NCBI RefSeq assembly: GCF_011075055.1
Contig: NW_025401110.1
Location: 310,001 to 374,000 of the forward strand
From: Mangifera indica
Lineage: Eukaryota > Streptophyta > Magnoliopsida > Sapindales > Anacardiaceae
Length of the DNA stretch: 64,000 bases
Reading direction: 5' to 3'
Under the pieces are notes generated by a model. It had not been told where the DNA came from. It made no database searches and was given only the letters and a program-made list of their open reading frames with translations. This document shows positions 53,486-64,000 of this stretch, one piece after another. Position 1 is the stretch's first letter; the number at the start of each line of letters is the position of its first letter. The position numbers were made by a program, and so were the translations under genes.

Positions 53486-55086
53486 CTACTCATAAGTATA
53501 ACCACTAGGAGCAAGCCGCGGTGAAACAATAGCCGAAAGTGGCACAGCCTTTTGCAGGGCAAGACCAAAGGCTTCTTCCATGTTTAGCTCCACTCCATCT
53601 GGCAATCTCCACTCAAACGAATGCACCAAAGTTGCTAAAATATATTCAACTAAAATAATCCCCATTCTAGTTCCTGCGCAGATTCTTCTTCCTGCCCCAA
53701 ATGGAATTAGCTCAAAATCATTTCCCCGTGGTTCAATCTTGGCATACTTCTCACTGAAAAATCTCTCCGGTGTAAAGTCTAATGGATTCTCCCACACGTT
53801 GGGGTCACGGCCTATAGCCCAGATGTTTACACTGAGTCTCGTGTTTGCAGGAATGTAGTAGCCGTTTACAACGCATCCTTCAGTTGAGACCCGCGGCAGG
53901 TTGAGAGGTGTAGATGGGTGTTTTCGAAATGTTTCTTTGCATATGGCTTGTAAGTATGGGAGTTTTGATAAGTCTGATTCTTGAAGCCTTCGGCTTCTTC
54001 CAATTCCTCGATCCATCTCCTCATGTGCTCGCTTCAGAATGATAGGGTTCTTCAACATCTCTGCAATCGCCCATTCGATAATACTTGAGGAAGTGTCGGT
54101 GCCAGCAGTAAATAAGTTCTAGCAGAAATAACAACAATTTCTGAGCTCCGTTATATGTGAAAATAATTATAAAAAGAAAAGAGAAAAATATATACCAAGA
54201 GTAGAGCTTTAATGTTGGTGATTGTAAGCCTTTGATCGTCATCAGAGTTCTCAAGACTCGCCAGCAGAACATCGAGAAAATCTGGTTTTCCTTTGCGTTG
54301 ATGACTCGACGCCATATGCTCCTCAATCATTTTTGTTATTAAAACATCGAACTTTTTGTGCAATTTCTTCATTCCACGCTCGATCCCTTGTAAGTCCATC
54401 CAAGCAATTGAGGGGATGAAATCACCGATATTGAAAAATCCTGCAGATGTCATCAGCTCCACCACCATGTCCTTGAACTCGTTAGACTCCGAGCCTTTTG
54501 TCACGAAAACTCGACGGCTGAGTATAACTTGGCCGATCATGTTCGCCATGGCATAAGATAACATTTCCGGCACCACCACCGGCTGGCCTTTTCGGCTAGT
54601 CTCGCACATGGCACAAACCATGTGAGCTAGCTCGGCTTCGCGAACGGTCGCCCAATTCTCAAGAGCTTTTCCTCCAAGCATATGCAAATTACTCAACTTT
54701 CGTAGTAGCTTCCACCTTGCTCCATAGTCCGCAAAAACCAAATCTTGTGCACCATACGCCAAATGGGTGGCGCCTGCATTAGGAGGACGGTTAGAGAAAT
54801 TGAGGTCTAGAGTCTTCAGAAATGCGCGAGCTGCGTCCGGAGTCGACGCCACCACCATATCTTGTGTTCCCATTTTGAGATACATGACTGGTCCGTATTT
54901 TTTGGCCATTTTGGCAAGGGTGACATGGGGCATGGCTCCCAGGAGAGGAAGAGCGCCGACCAACGGCCATCCTGGCGGGCCTGGAGGGAGCGGAGGTGAT
55001 GATCTTTTGATGATAGAACGAATCAAATAGCGGGTAATGAAGAAGAGAAGAGTTGCCGCGAAGATTTCCCTTAAGAGGAACGCCAT
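53486..55086 (-). CDS. F3'5'H: Flavonoid 3',5'-hydroxylase (CYP75A), gene B
   Basis: Exon 1 55086-54196 and exon 2 54118-53486 are split by a 77-bp phase-0 intron (GT..AG) at the same place as in genes A and C; 507 aa. N-terminal anchor, hinge [11 protein letters not shown], then [40 protein letters not shown] and [16 protein letters not shown], which are close to signature stretches of known F3'5'H. I-helix AGTDTSSS, K-helix KETFR, TPERF, haem loop [11 protein letters not shown], last recognition segment GLALQKA with the Ala typical of F3'5'H. Role: 3' and 5' hydroxylation of flavanones and dihydroflavonols at the ER, feeding delphinidin-type anthocyanins and prodelphinidins. The coding frame is intact, but a 3-kb repeat element begins 64 bp upstream of the ATG, so normal expression is in doubt. 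Confidence 0.93.
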
Positions 55087-55459
55087 CGCTAAGAAGTATG
55101 AGATATGAAAGAGTCTTATCTGGAGTGGAACATAAATGAACGATTAATATGGGAAATTATAAAAAATGGTCAAAATACCCTCCCACTAAGCAAAAATGCC
55201 CAAAGTCATTATTTTCAAGCAAAAATGCCCAAATTTACTATTCCTAAGCCAAAATACCCATGACTTTCTCTAAAATACCAAAATTACCCTTCCCTTCATT
55301 TATATAAACCTCCTCACTCACTAGAAGGGGTTAAATAAAGTTTTATTAAAATTAGGGGGTATTGTGAAATTAAACATTATAAGAGCATTATAAATTTTTC
55401 AATGAAATTTTAGGAATAGATAATTGAGGGGTCAAACGAAATGTTATTAAAATTTGGGG

Positions 55460-55920
55460 GGCATTTTGATATATCGACTCGTATTTTTCATATTTCCGAA
55501 GAATTTTTCAATTGTCGTCATTCTAGGATTTTTCAACTTTTAGAATTTGAATTTCAGTTTTGTTTTTTTGAATTTCACCGTTTACGAGATATCGACTCGT
55601 ATTTTTCAGATTTTCGAAGAATTTTTCAATTGTTACCATTCTAGGGTTTTTCAACTTTTAGAATTTGAATTTCAGTTCTATTTTTTTAAATTTCACCGTT
55701 TTACGATAGATCAATTCGTATTTTTTAGATTTCTGAAGAATTTTTTGATTGTTGCCATTTTAGAGTTTTTCAACTTTTAGAATTCGAATTTCAGTTCCAT
55801 TTTTTTCGAATTTCACCGTTTTATGATAGATTGACCCGTATTTTTTCTGATTTTTGAAGAATTTTTCGATTGTTGTCATTCTAGGGTTTTTTAATTTTTA
55901 GAATTCAAATTTCAACCCGT
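55460..55920 (+). repeat. Left tandem array of the 118-bp unit
   Basis: Units marked by TTCTAGGGTTTTTCAACTTT-like phrases near 55525, 55642, 55760 and 55880, a spacing of about 117-119 bp. Each unit also contains CACCGTTTTACGATAGAT- and GAATTTCAGTT-like phrases. Confidence 0.85.
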
Positions 55921-56159
55921 GCACGACATATCGCATCTGGCCGAAAATGTCTGAACTCATCGGGGATTCGCAGCTCGCCGTCAATCCGTTTTCTTTTGCG
56001 AGAATTATCCTACACAAATTTTAAAAATTCGTTAGACATTCAAAAAAACAAATTTGTAACCAAACGTATTCGTGCAAAAAACATAAAAAGAAGAAAAATA
56101 CGAAATAATCAAAAAGTAAATGACAAAACTTAACAAATAAGATTGTTTGAATTCTAGAC

Positions 56160-57220
56160 GTTGAAATACCTTAAAATGTCAATAATTAAAAAATTGATTG
56201 AAATCTAGAAAATACGAGTCGATATAGCCAAAAACGGTAAAATACGGAAAAACTTCAATGAAATGTGATTTCTATAAGTTGAAATACCATAGAATGTTAA
56301 CAATCAAAAAATCGATTGAAAATAAGAAAATATGATTTGATATATCCTGAAAACAGTGAAATTCAAAAAAACGGAATTGAAATTCGAATTCTAAAAGTTG
56401 AAATATCCTAGAATGACAATAATCAAAAAATTCTTCGGAAATCTGAAAAATACGAGTCGATATATCGTAAAACGATGAAATTCGAAAAAACAAAACTGAA
56501 ATTCGAATTCTAAAAGTTGAATAACCCTAGAATGACAACAATCAAAAAATTCTTCAAAAATCTGAAAAATACGAGTCTATATCTCGTAAAACAGTGAAAT
56601 TCGAAAAAACGTAACTGAAATTCGAATTCTAAAAGTTGAAAAACCCTAGAATGGTAACAATCAAAAAATTCTTCAGAAATCTTAAAAATAAGAGTCGATC
56701 TATCGTAAAACGGTGAAATTTGAAAAAACAGAACTGAAATTCGAATTCTAAAAGTTGAAAAACCCTAGAATAACAACAATCAAAAAATTCTTCGAAAATC
56801 TAAAAAATACGAGTCAATATATCGTAAAACGATGAAATTCGAAAAAAACAAAACTGAAATTCGAATTTTAAAAGTTGAAAAACCCTAGAATGACAATAAT
56901 CAAAAAATTCTTCGAAAATCTGAAATACGAGTCCATCTATCGTAAAACAGTGAAATTCGAAAAAACGGAACTGAAATTCGAATTCTAAAAGTTGAAAATC
57001 CCTAGAATGGCAACAATCGAAAAATACGAGTCGATCTATCGTAAAACGGTGAAATTCAAAAAAAGGGAATTGAAATTCGAATTCTAAAAGTTGAAAAATC
57101 TTAGAATGGCAACAATTGAAAAATTCTTCGGAAATCTGAAAAATACGAATCGATCTATCATAAAACGGTGAAATTCGAAAAAACGGAACTGAAATTCAAA
57201 AACACGAATCAATATATCCT
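56160..57220 (-). repeat. Right tandem array of the 118-bp unit, inverted
   Basis: Units marked by AAAACCCTAGAATGGCAACA-like phrases near 56170, 56288, 56406, 56523, 56642, 56760, 56879, 56997 and 57105. Spacing is about 118 bp except the last, where a short internal deletion shortens one unit. The left-most units are more diverged than the central ones. Confidence 0.85.
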
Positions 57221-57529
57221 ATAAATGAAAAAATCAAAATATTGAGTTAAAATTACGTTATTACATCGTAAATTGTGTCAAAAGCTCCAAAATTAGAAAA
57301 ATCGAATCTCAAATTTGATAATTACATATGGAAAAACCCTAAAACTGAAAAAACGGATATAAAATTCGAAAACTACACGATCAGAAACCCTAGATAACAA
57401 AATTCTCAATTTACCTCCTCATTAAAATTCCTTTTTAAAACAGGTCAACTGTTATATGACAAATTTCAGAAAAATCTGCTGTGTTCTAAGGAATCTCTCC
57501 GACTCCCCAATATTTTAACAAAGCTATTG

Positions 57530-57610
57530 TACCCCCCTAACCCACGGTCAATGTCTGCTGACCGTGGGAGAAATCATTTGACCGTGGGAAATACTGTTCC
57601 CACGGTCAGA
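57530..57610. repeat. Short CCGTGGGA / TCCCACGG inverted motifs
   Basis: GACCGTGGGA and its complement occur five or six times within 80 bp, and related copies lie near 57905-57945. They lie inside the inverted-repeat element, outside the 118-bp arrays. Confidence 0.6.
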
Positions 57611-58130
57611 CTACCAATCCTTCGACAGCCATTTGTGGCCAAAATTTGGTTGTTTTGGCCAAAATTTTTTCATAAATCAAATCTACACGTTGTATAATAC
57701 AAAACCTCTCAATCAATTCAACGAAAACAACCAAGAATCAAAACATTTTAAGTATTGTTCAAATCGAAATCCTAAAATTTCAAACCTCAAAATCTCAATC
57801 AAATCTCAATAATATGAACAATAACTTGATTCAAACGAGATTATGAGAGATATACTAACCTTCTTTGCCATTTGCGGTTACCGAAAAGCAAGAAAATCGA
57901 CGAAAATCTGGTTGACCGTGAGATGACAGTGGGAAAGTGGGAAATTTTGAATTTTCTTTGAATTTGCACAGTGAAATGACTGTGGAAAGTAAGAAATTTG
58001 CTGTGTTTATATATGGGGGCAGTTTTGTCATTTCACAAAATCTGGGTATTTTTGCTTAAACCTGAATAGTTTGGGCAATTTAATCAAACCCCCTAAATTT
58101 TGGCTATTTTTTTATAATTTCCCTTAATAT

Positions 58131-59134
58131 AATTACTTTTAATTATAGCCGGATGACTATCTGTTGTTGCAATTATTATTTTTCTTAACTCTTTCTTCTA
58201 AGGTTTTTCTGCCTTTACATTCTTACATGAAGATAAATAATTGATTTTTGTCCTGTTGTGTGATTTTTCTTACCTCTCTGAAGATCATCTCGGCAAGAGA
58301 GTCAATCACTATACCACCGATGATAATGATATGCGTACTATGATAATTCTAACCCGTTATCAATCTACCTGAGAGAGACCTCCACATCCAACTTTCAAAT
58401 TTCACAATCCAAAATTATTGAAACCACCATGATATGTTGAATGGCCGTTAACCCAAAAGCTTAAATTATTATAAAATTGTCCTTAAACTTAAAATGTTCC
58501 CTCACATATATGGTGGAATAATGGACTTGACACAGATTCAATAACACACAAAAACAAGTTTTATAACCAACACTTATACTAAATATACCTAATAGAATGG
58601 TAGGATCCATTTACAATACCTTTCAGTCAATCTAAAATGAATCTCACATGTATGGTCAAATAATGAAAAAGACAAGTAGTTTCATGCACATACAAACACA
58701 AGTGTGAATCCACACACAAACCAATACTTTCTGTTAAATTTGCCCCCTAGAATGCTAGGATTCAAGTGCAAGAAGTCAATATCACTCTTATACCGTATCA
58801 AGTAACCTCTAATATAGGAAATTAAAGCTTAGAAAAAAAATCTAATAATATAGTATTTGAGGAAAAAGAAGATAAGCCAAAAATATTGGTCAAGTATCAA
58901 AGTATCAATTTCAAAGAGCCACTGCCTCTTTAGCAGCTATGACTAAACTTGATGGCATCTAGTGAAGAATTTGATGTTCATCAACAATGTTATACATTCC
59001 CCGTTTGACAAGCAATTTTAACAATGTCTTTCCATGAAAGTCAGAAAGCAGGATTCTACAACAAATTTCAAATAATAACCAAAATTTTTTTTCCTAAGAA
59101 TTTTATTCATTGCAAACAACCATTATCACTCATC
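58131..59134. other. Intergenic DNA displaced from P450 gene B
   Basis: No gene found. This is the sequence that would have lain directly upstream of gene B before the 3-kb element inserted, so it may contain its original promoter. Confidence 0.4.
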
Positions 59135-61690
59135 TATAGACACATTAATTGGGTTGGGCCTCCCAAAACACGAAAAAAGAAACCCAATGTGATAAGACCC
59201 GACTGGCACTATAGAGTGTCGGGCTAGGCCCATGGGCATATCGGGCCGGGTTGAGGGTTTTAGTATTAGGCCCATGGGCTAACCTGATATTATTTACAAA
59301 ATAAAATAAAAAATAATTTTTTTCTTCTTACGGCAAAAGCAGACTTATGCAAAATGACAGAAGCTGATTCTGCCACTTGGCGAAAGATGCTTCTGGCAAA
59401 TGGCAGAAGTTGTTCTACTTTTGCAGCAGAAGCAACGGCTTCTGCCTTTTGTAGCAGAAGTCGTTGGCTCTGGCCAATAGCAGTTGCTTAATTTTTTTTT
59501 AAATTTTTAAATTTATTTATTTTTTTCTCTATAAAAACCTATTCAATTTTTCATTTTTACTTTCATTTACAATTACAAATTTCTCAATCTCTCAATTTCA
59601 ATTATTTCATTATATTTTCAATTTTATTTTCTTTCATTAACTCTCTTTTGAAAAATATCTGAATTCACAATACTTTATGTTTATAATTTCATTTTTATTT
59701 TTATTTTATCGTTACAAAATATTATAAATTGAGTCAATGTCAAATGAATTCAATTCATTTGAATATTATCATGCTGGTGCTAATGATATTATTGATGATG
59801 CACAAAGTGGAATAGGTGGAGCACTAATGGGTGAAAATGGTACAGGTATAGGTTTGCATTATTCGACAGAGAAAAAAAAAACAAATGTCAATGGTATGAG
59901 AGCACTTCGATAGAATAGAGAAAACAATTGACGAAAAATTAATTCGTCTTGCAGTATGTAAACATTGTGGTTCTTGTTTAACATGTGCAAGTATAAGTGA
60001 GACGGGACATCTTCGTTGACATGTTACTGATTACTGTAAAAAAAATTTCATGTAAGCTCAAAGGACAAAAACAAATTGCATTCACCAGATTGCGATCCGT
60101 TGGTCCAAGTGACACTTCAGCAAGAGGTCTGAGTGGTTCCAGCATATGGGAGAAATGTTGACTTTTACATATAATCAAATAAAGATGCAATGTTACATAG
60201 CCAGGTATGTAGTTGTTTCTAATCAACTTTTTAGTTATGTAGAAGATGAAATTTTAGAATAGATTATGCAAAATAGTATTTAACCAGCATTTAGAAGAAT
60301 TCCTAAGTCAACTTTTAGGTTAGATATATTGAGAAATTATGAATTAATGAAAATAAAAATTATTGGAGAATTAAGTAATTTTAATGGTGTTATTTCAATA
60401 ACTTATGATTTATGGACTGCTACAAATCAATATATAGAGTATCTTTGTACAACTGCCCATTATATTAATTATGATTGACAATTATGCAAAAAAAATATTG
60501 CAATTAGAAATTTAGAATATCCGCATGATAATCTTACAATTTATCATGCATTAGTAAATATTTTTGAGGAATATAAAATTAATAATTCTATTTTTTCAAT
60601 TACTTTTGATAATGCTAAAAATAATGATAAAGTTATTGAATATATATATAATCATTTGTCTCCTCCATTTAATGAAAAATTATTTCATGTTAGATGTGCA
60701 TGTCATATTATTAATTTAATTACTCAAAAAAGCTTGAACTTAGTTAAAAAACATTTAGAAGTAATTAGATATGTCATTACATACATTTTATTTTCCCTGT
60801 CACAGATACAAATATATCATCAATTATGTATATCAATGGGGTTGAGAAGAAAAAAATTAAAAATAGATATTAAAATGATATGAAATTCAACATATCTCAT
60901 GTTGAAAGCATATGAAGTTCCTATAACACAATACTTTAATCCCCAACCAAAAGATTCGATAGATCCTATTTTTTTGACAGATCAAAATTAAAAAATAGCT
61001 ACGACTTTAATAAACTTATTAGAGTTATGGAAGAAAGCCACAAATCATTACTCATGTGTGTATAATCCAACAATTTGTTTTATAATATATAATATGGTAA
61101 CAATAAGTGATATTTTTAAAAAAACATAAGTATCATCACTCTCATCGTGCTTTTCAGAATATATGTATGCAAATGGAACAAAAATTTTAAAAATATTGAA
61201 ACGAAATTCCTTTACTTTATTCTGCAGCTACTGTTTTAGATCCTAGGGCAAAAACTAATGGATTACAAAATTTATTTGGTGTTATTAATGAAAATTTATC
61301 AATTAATAGCAATGTTAATTCTGTTGAATATGTTCAAGATTTTTTACCTAATATATATAGTATTTAGGTATATTCTGCATTGAAGGTAAGTTCTGATAGT
61401 TCAGGTAAAAACAAGTTACGCATATGGTCTCTGTTGCACAAAGGTGAACAAATTGCTAGTCAAAGTACATATTATAGTCAATTTTATAATTATATCAAAA
61501 TTAACTATTATCCAAAAATTGTTTAAAGATATAATGTTGAAAAACTAGACGTTTTGACATGGTGGAAAGACAAGGCAAAAACTTTTCCTATGCTTACACC
61601 CATTGCCCAAGATCTACTAACACCTCCAGTGTCAACTGTAGCATCGGAATCCGCTTTTAGTGCAGGTAGATGCGTGTTGGATGTATTAAG
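59135..61690 (+). mobile_element. hAT transposon, 3'-truncated
   Basis: The left end TATAGACACATTAATTGGGTTGGGCC matches the left end of the copy at 19776. The subterminal GCAGAAGC / GCTTCTGC palindromes and the AT-rich leader (to 59728) are shared. A broken transposase follows. The right terminal repeat is missing: the sequence switches to the 3' flank of P450 gene C at about 61691. Confidence 0.82.
59737..61685 (+). pseudogene. hAT transposase pseudogene
   Basis: Begins with an ATG (MSNEFNSFEYYHAGAN) at 59737. A BED-type zinc finger follows (CKHCGSCLTCASISETGHL, 59951-60060). The core contains DLWTATNQYIEYLCTTAHY near 60415 and VRCACHIINLI near 60690. The C-terminal hATC dimerisation segment TVASESAFSAGRCVLD is at about 61630-61680. 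At least several in-frame stops (for example near 59911 and 60019) and frame changes make it non-functional. Known hAT transposases excise and reinsert elements with 8-bp target duplications. Confidence 0.88.
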
Positions 61691-64000
61691 TTATACAAAA
61701 AAATTTTGATTATGTATTAAGTTAATTAGGTTTAATAGTTAATTAAATACTTTATATTTAAGTTGTTATATTAATTTTCAATAGAAGATTTATGAAAAGT
61801 ATTAAAACTATTATGATACTATCGTATTTTTAGAAACATATTATTGATGATATATTATATTAAACTCGTATATATACGTTTCATACTTTTTTCGAATGCA
61901 AATTTTAAAAATATTTTTTTATAAACATATTTTTTATTATTCGTGATATTATACTTATATAATTCATATATCGAATTTTCCTTGTTCTTGTATTTTCTAT
62001 CTACGCGCTATACTAAATACAAAATTGAGAAGCAAACGAATACAATTTTTTCTCTCTCTCATTATTTTAGCTGGGAATACAACGCTGATTGCAACCAAAT
62101 ACAAATTACTCTGTAAAAAATATATATATATTGTTGCAGCTTTTATGGCAAATATGAAAAGACCAGACATTTCTGGCAAATTTAGGAGCTTGATTATCTG
62201 TTGTTAAACATAGGCACCCGGGGCAAGTCTTGGGGAAACCATAGCCGAAAGAGGCACAGCTTTTTGCAGTGTGAGGCCGAAAATTTCTTCCATGTCTAAC
62301 TCTTTAACTCCCTCTGGTAATTTCCAGTCAAACGAATGAATTAAGCTTCCCAAAACGTACTCAACTTGAACCATTCCCATTCTCACTCCAGCACACATTC
62401 TTCTTCGAGCTCCAAATGGGATCAACTCGAAGTCGTTTCCTCGAGGATCAATCTTCTTATTCTTTTCACTCAAAAACCGCTCTGGTGCAAACTCTAATGG
62501 GTTCTCCCACACGTCGGGGTCGCGGCCGATTGCCCAAATGTTTACTTGGAGGCGAGTGTTTTTGGGGATGAAGTAGCCGTTTACAATGCAATCTTCGGAT
62601 GAGAGGCGAGGCAGATTGAGTGGTGTTGGGGGGTGTTTTCTTAAGGTTTCTTTGCATATGGCTTGTAAGTATGGGAGCTTCGGAATGTCAGCTTCTTCGA
62701 GCCTCCGGCCTCTTCCGATTACTTTATCCATCTCCTCGTGTGCCTTCTTAAAGATGGTTGGATTCATCAACATCTCCGTCAGGGCCCATTCGATGATGCT
62801 CGATGATGTATCCGTGCCGGCCACAAATAAGTTCTAGCACAAGTTTGAATAGTCTAGTTGAGTCACGCGCTTAGTCAGAAATTATAGTAAAATTATAATT
62901 ATCTAATTTGAATTATAATAAAATAATATTTAGTTACATTGTAATACATATCAAATATCAAATATGTATTCATATATAAAAAAATCAATTTATATTAATG
63001 GATCCAAGGGGGCAATTGCCCCTCCTTGTCCCTTCCTCCTCCGGTCCATGAGCTGATTTACAAATCAAATAAAACTCTAACTAAAAGAAGTGTTTAAGAG
63101 ATACCAGGAGGAGTCCGTTGATGTTATCGTTACTAAGTCTTTCGTCGTCTGGCTTGTCTCCGTAAGTCAAAATAGTGTCAAGCACATCAGGGTGTTCTTT
63201 ATGCTCATGACTGGTGGCAATATGTTCCTCAATCATCTTCGTTATCATGGAATCGACTTGTTTGTGTAATTTCTTCATTTTCTGCTGGGTGCCTCTGTCC
63301 AAGAAACCCAAGGCCGGAATGATATCCCCCACCAATAAAACCGCTGCATACTTCATCATCTCCACAACCAGAACCTTAAACTCATCCGATTCCGAACTAT
63401 TTGTTGCAAAAACACGACGGCTGAGAACCACCTGTCCGATCACATTCGCCGTAAGATACGATAACATTGTAGGCATCAATACGGGCTCGCCTTTCCGGTT
63501 AGCCTCAAGCAAATCCTGAAGCATGAGGCCGACCTCGGACACCCGAAAATGTGCCCAATTTTCCATGGCTTTACTACCAAACATATGAGTATTACACACT
63601 TTGCGCAGCAATGTCCATCTGGGTCCATATTCAGCGTTAACCATGTCTTGTCCGTCATAGGCCATATGGTGGACGCCTGCATCGGTTGGACGGTTTGAGA
63701 AATTGAGATCCTGGTTTTTGAGGAAGGCTTTAGCGGCTTCCGGGGTTGAGGCCACCACCATGTCTTGGCTTCCGAATTTCAGATACATGATTGGGCCGTA
63801 CTTTTTGGCCATTTTGGCTAAGCCGACATGGGGCTGGCTGCCTATGAGGGGGAGGGCGCCGACGATGGGAAACCCCTGTGGTTCTGGAGGGAGCGGTGGT
63901 CTTGATCTCCTGAAGAGAGAATGAACGAAAAAGCGTGTTATGAAGAAGAGGAGAACCAAGGCAAGGCCCTCCTCCAGCAGGAAGGAGTCTTGGAGTAGTG
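61691..64000 (-). repeat. Segmental duplication, copy C (continues past right edge)
   Basis: Counterpart of 43852-46165. Small differences include scattered substitutions and short indels in flank and intron. Gene length and intron position are the same. Confidence 0.88.
62204..64000 (-). CDS. CYP75A: Cytochrome P450, CYP75A-type, gene C (start codon just beyond right edge)
   Basis: Exon 2 62833-62204 and exon 1 from 63105 to the window edge, with a 271-bp phase-0 intron. By comparison with gene A, the ATG should lie about 4 bases past the edge, so 299 of 300 exon-1 codons are at least partly visible and the protein would be 509 aa. The frame is open throughout. Two landmark glycines are changed compared with gene A: the hinge reads PPEP instead of PPGP (residue 41) and the haem loop reads [11 protein letters not shown] instead of [11 protein letters not shown] (residue 443). 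The second removes the conserved Gly of the FxxGxRxCxG signature. I infer weak or no activity. Otherwise nearly identical to A, including GLTLQKA. Confidence 0.86.

Larger units (their letters stand above)
55151..58123. mobile_element. Inverted-repeat element with head-to-head 118-bp satellite arrays
   Basis: 2973 bp bounded by GGGAAATTATAAAAAA and its inverse TTTTTTATAATTTCCC, with an exact 7-bp flank duplication TTAATAT (55144-55150 and 58124-58130). Subterminal DNA has repeated AAAAATGCCCAAA / TGGGTATTTTTGC motifs. The left arm (about 55460-55920) holds about 4 tandem units and the right arm (about 56160-57220) about 9 units of the same sequence in opposite orientation. No transposase ORF. 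Superfamily uncertain. Confidence 0.8.

Noticed and set aside
55441..56493. ORFs with apparent FQLLEFEFQF protein repeats
   Set aside because: They come from the roughly 118-bp DNA repeat. The unit is not a multiple of three and the frame changes from unit to unit.
57530..57950. CCGTGGGA motifs as a CRISPR-like or regulatory array
   Set aside because: Spacing is irregular, copies face both ways and they lie inside a plant mobile element.

Overview
The window is nuclear DNA of a flowering plant, almost certainly a eudicot. The evidence is AT-rich sequence, long introns with GT..AG borders, plant-only gene families (a ROP GTPase-activating protein, a calcium-dependent protein kinase, plastid-targeted proteins, CYP75 flavonoid hydroxylases) and many plant-type transposons. 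I cannot name the species from sequence alone.

Genes, left to right: (1) a PH-domain RhoGAP gene (PHGAP/REN1 family) on the minus strand, from beyond the left edge to the ATG at 16346. Twenty coding exons could be placed and they join in frame into 746 codons. Its introns hold a complete small LTR retrotransposon with a 5-bp target duplication, a LINE 3' fragment and a large inverted repeat. (2) A two-exon THA8-like PPR gene at 25535-27121 (+). (3) A relic of the last exon of a CRT-like (CLT) transporter near 30.76-30.91 kb, next to a decayed Gypsy LTR and primer-binding site. (4) A plastid rhodanese/PpiC gene (STR12-like) at 33127-36829 (+), seven exons, 320 aa. (5) A CPK17/CPK34-type calcium-dependent protein kinase at 38445-40817 (+), eight exons, 531 aa. 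(6) Three CYP75A-type P450 genes on the minus strand: A (44362-46165), B (53486-55086, the clearest flavonoid 3',5'-hydroxylase) and C (62204 to the right edge). C is a near copy of A.

From memory of the Arabidopsis map, PHGAP, CLT, STR12 and CPK are neighbours on chromosome 5 (about At5g19390 to At5g19360). The left half therefore looks like an ancient conserved block in which the CLT gene has been reduced to a scrap, while the right half is a lineage-specific P450 array. The A/C offset (about 17.84 kb) and a sharp junction inside a hAT relic at 61.69 kb suggest tandem duplication of one A+B unit.

Mobile DNA fills most intergenic space. There are three copies of a long-hairpin Mutator-type MITE (9-bp target duplications), two copies of one hAT family (a short deletion derivative and a copy with a broken transposase), two Tourist-like MITEs, two hAT-type GC-rich MITEs, Gypsy LTR/leader relics, and a scattered AT-rich palindromic mini-repeat. 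The most striking element is a 2973-bp inverted-repeat element (55151-58123). It is built from head-to-head arrays of a roughly 118-bp satellite-like unit and sits 64 bp upstream of the start codon of P450 gene B.
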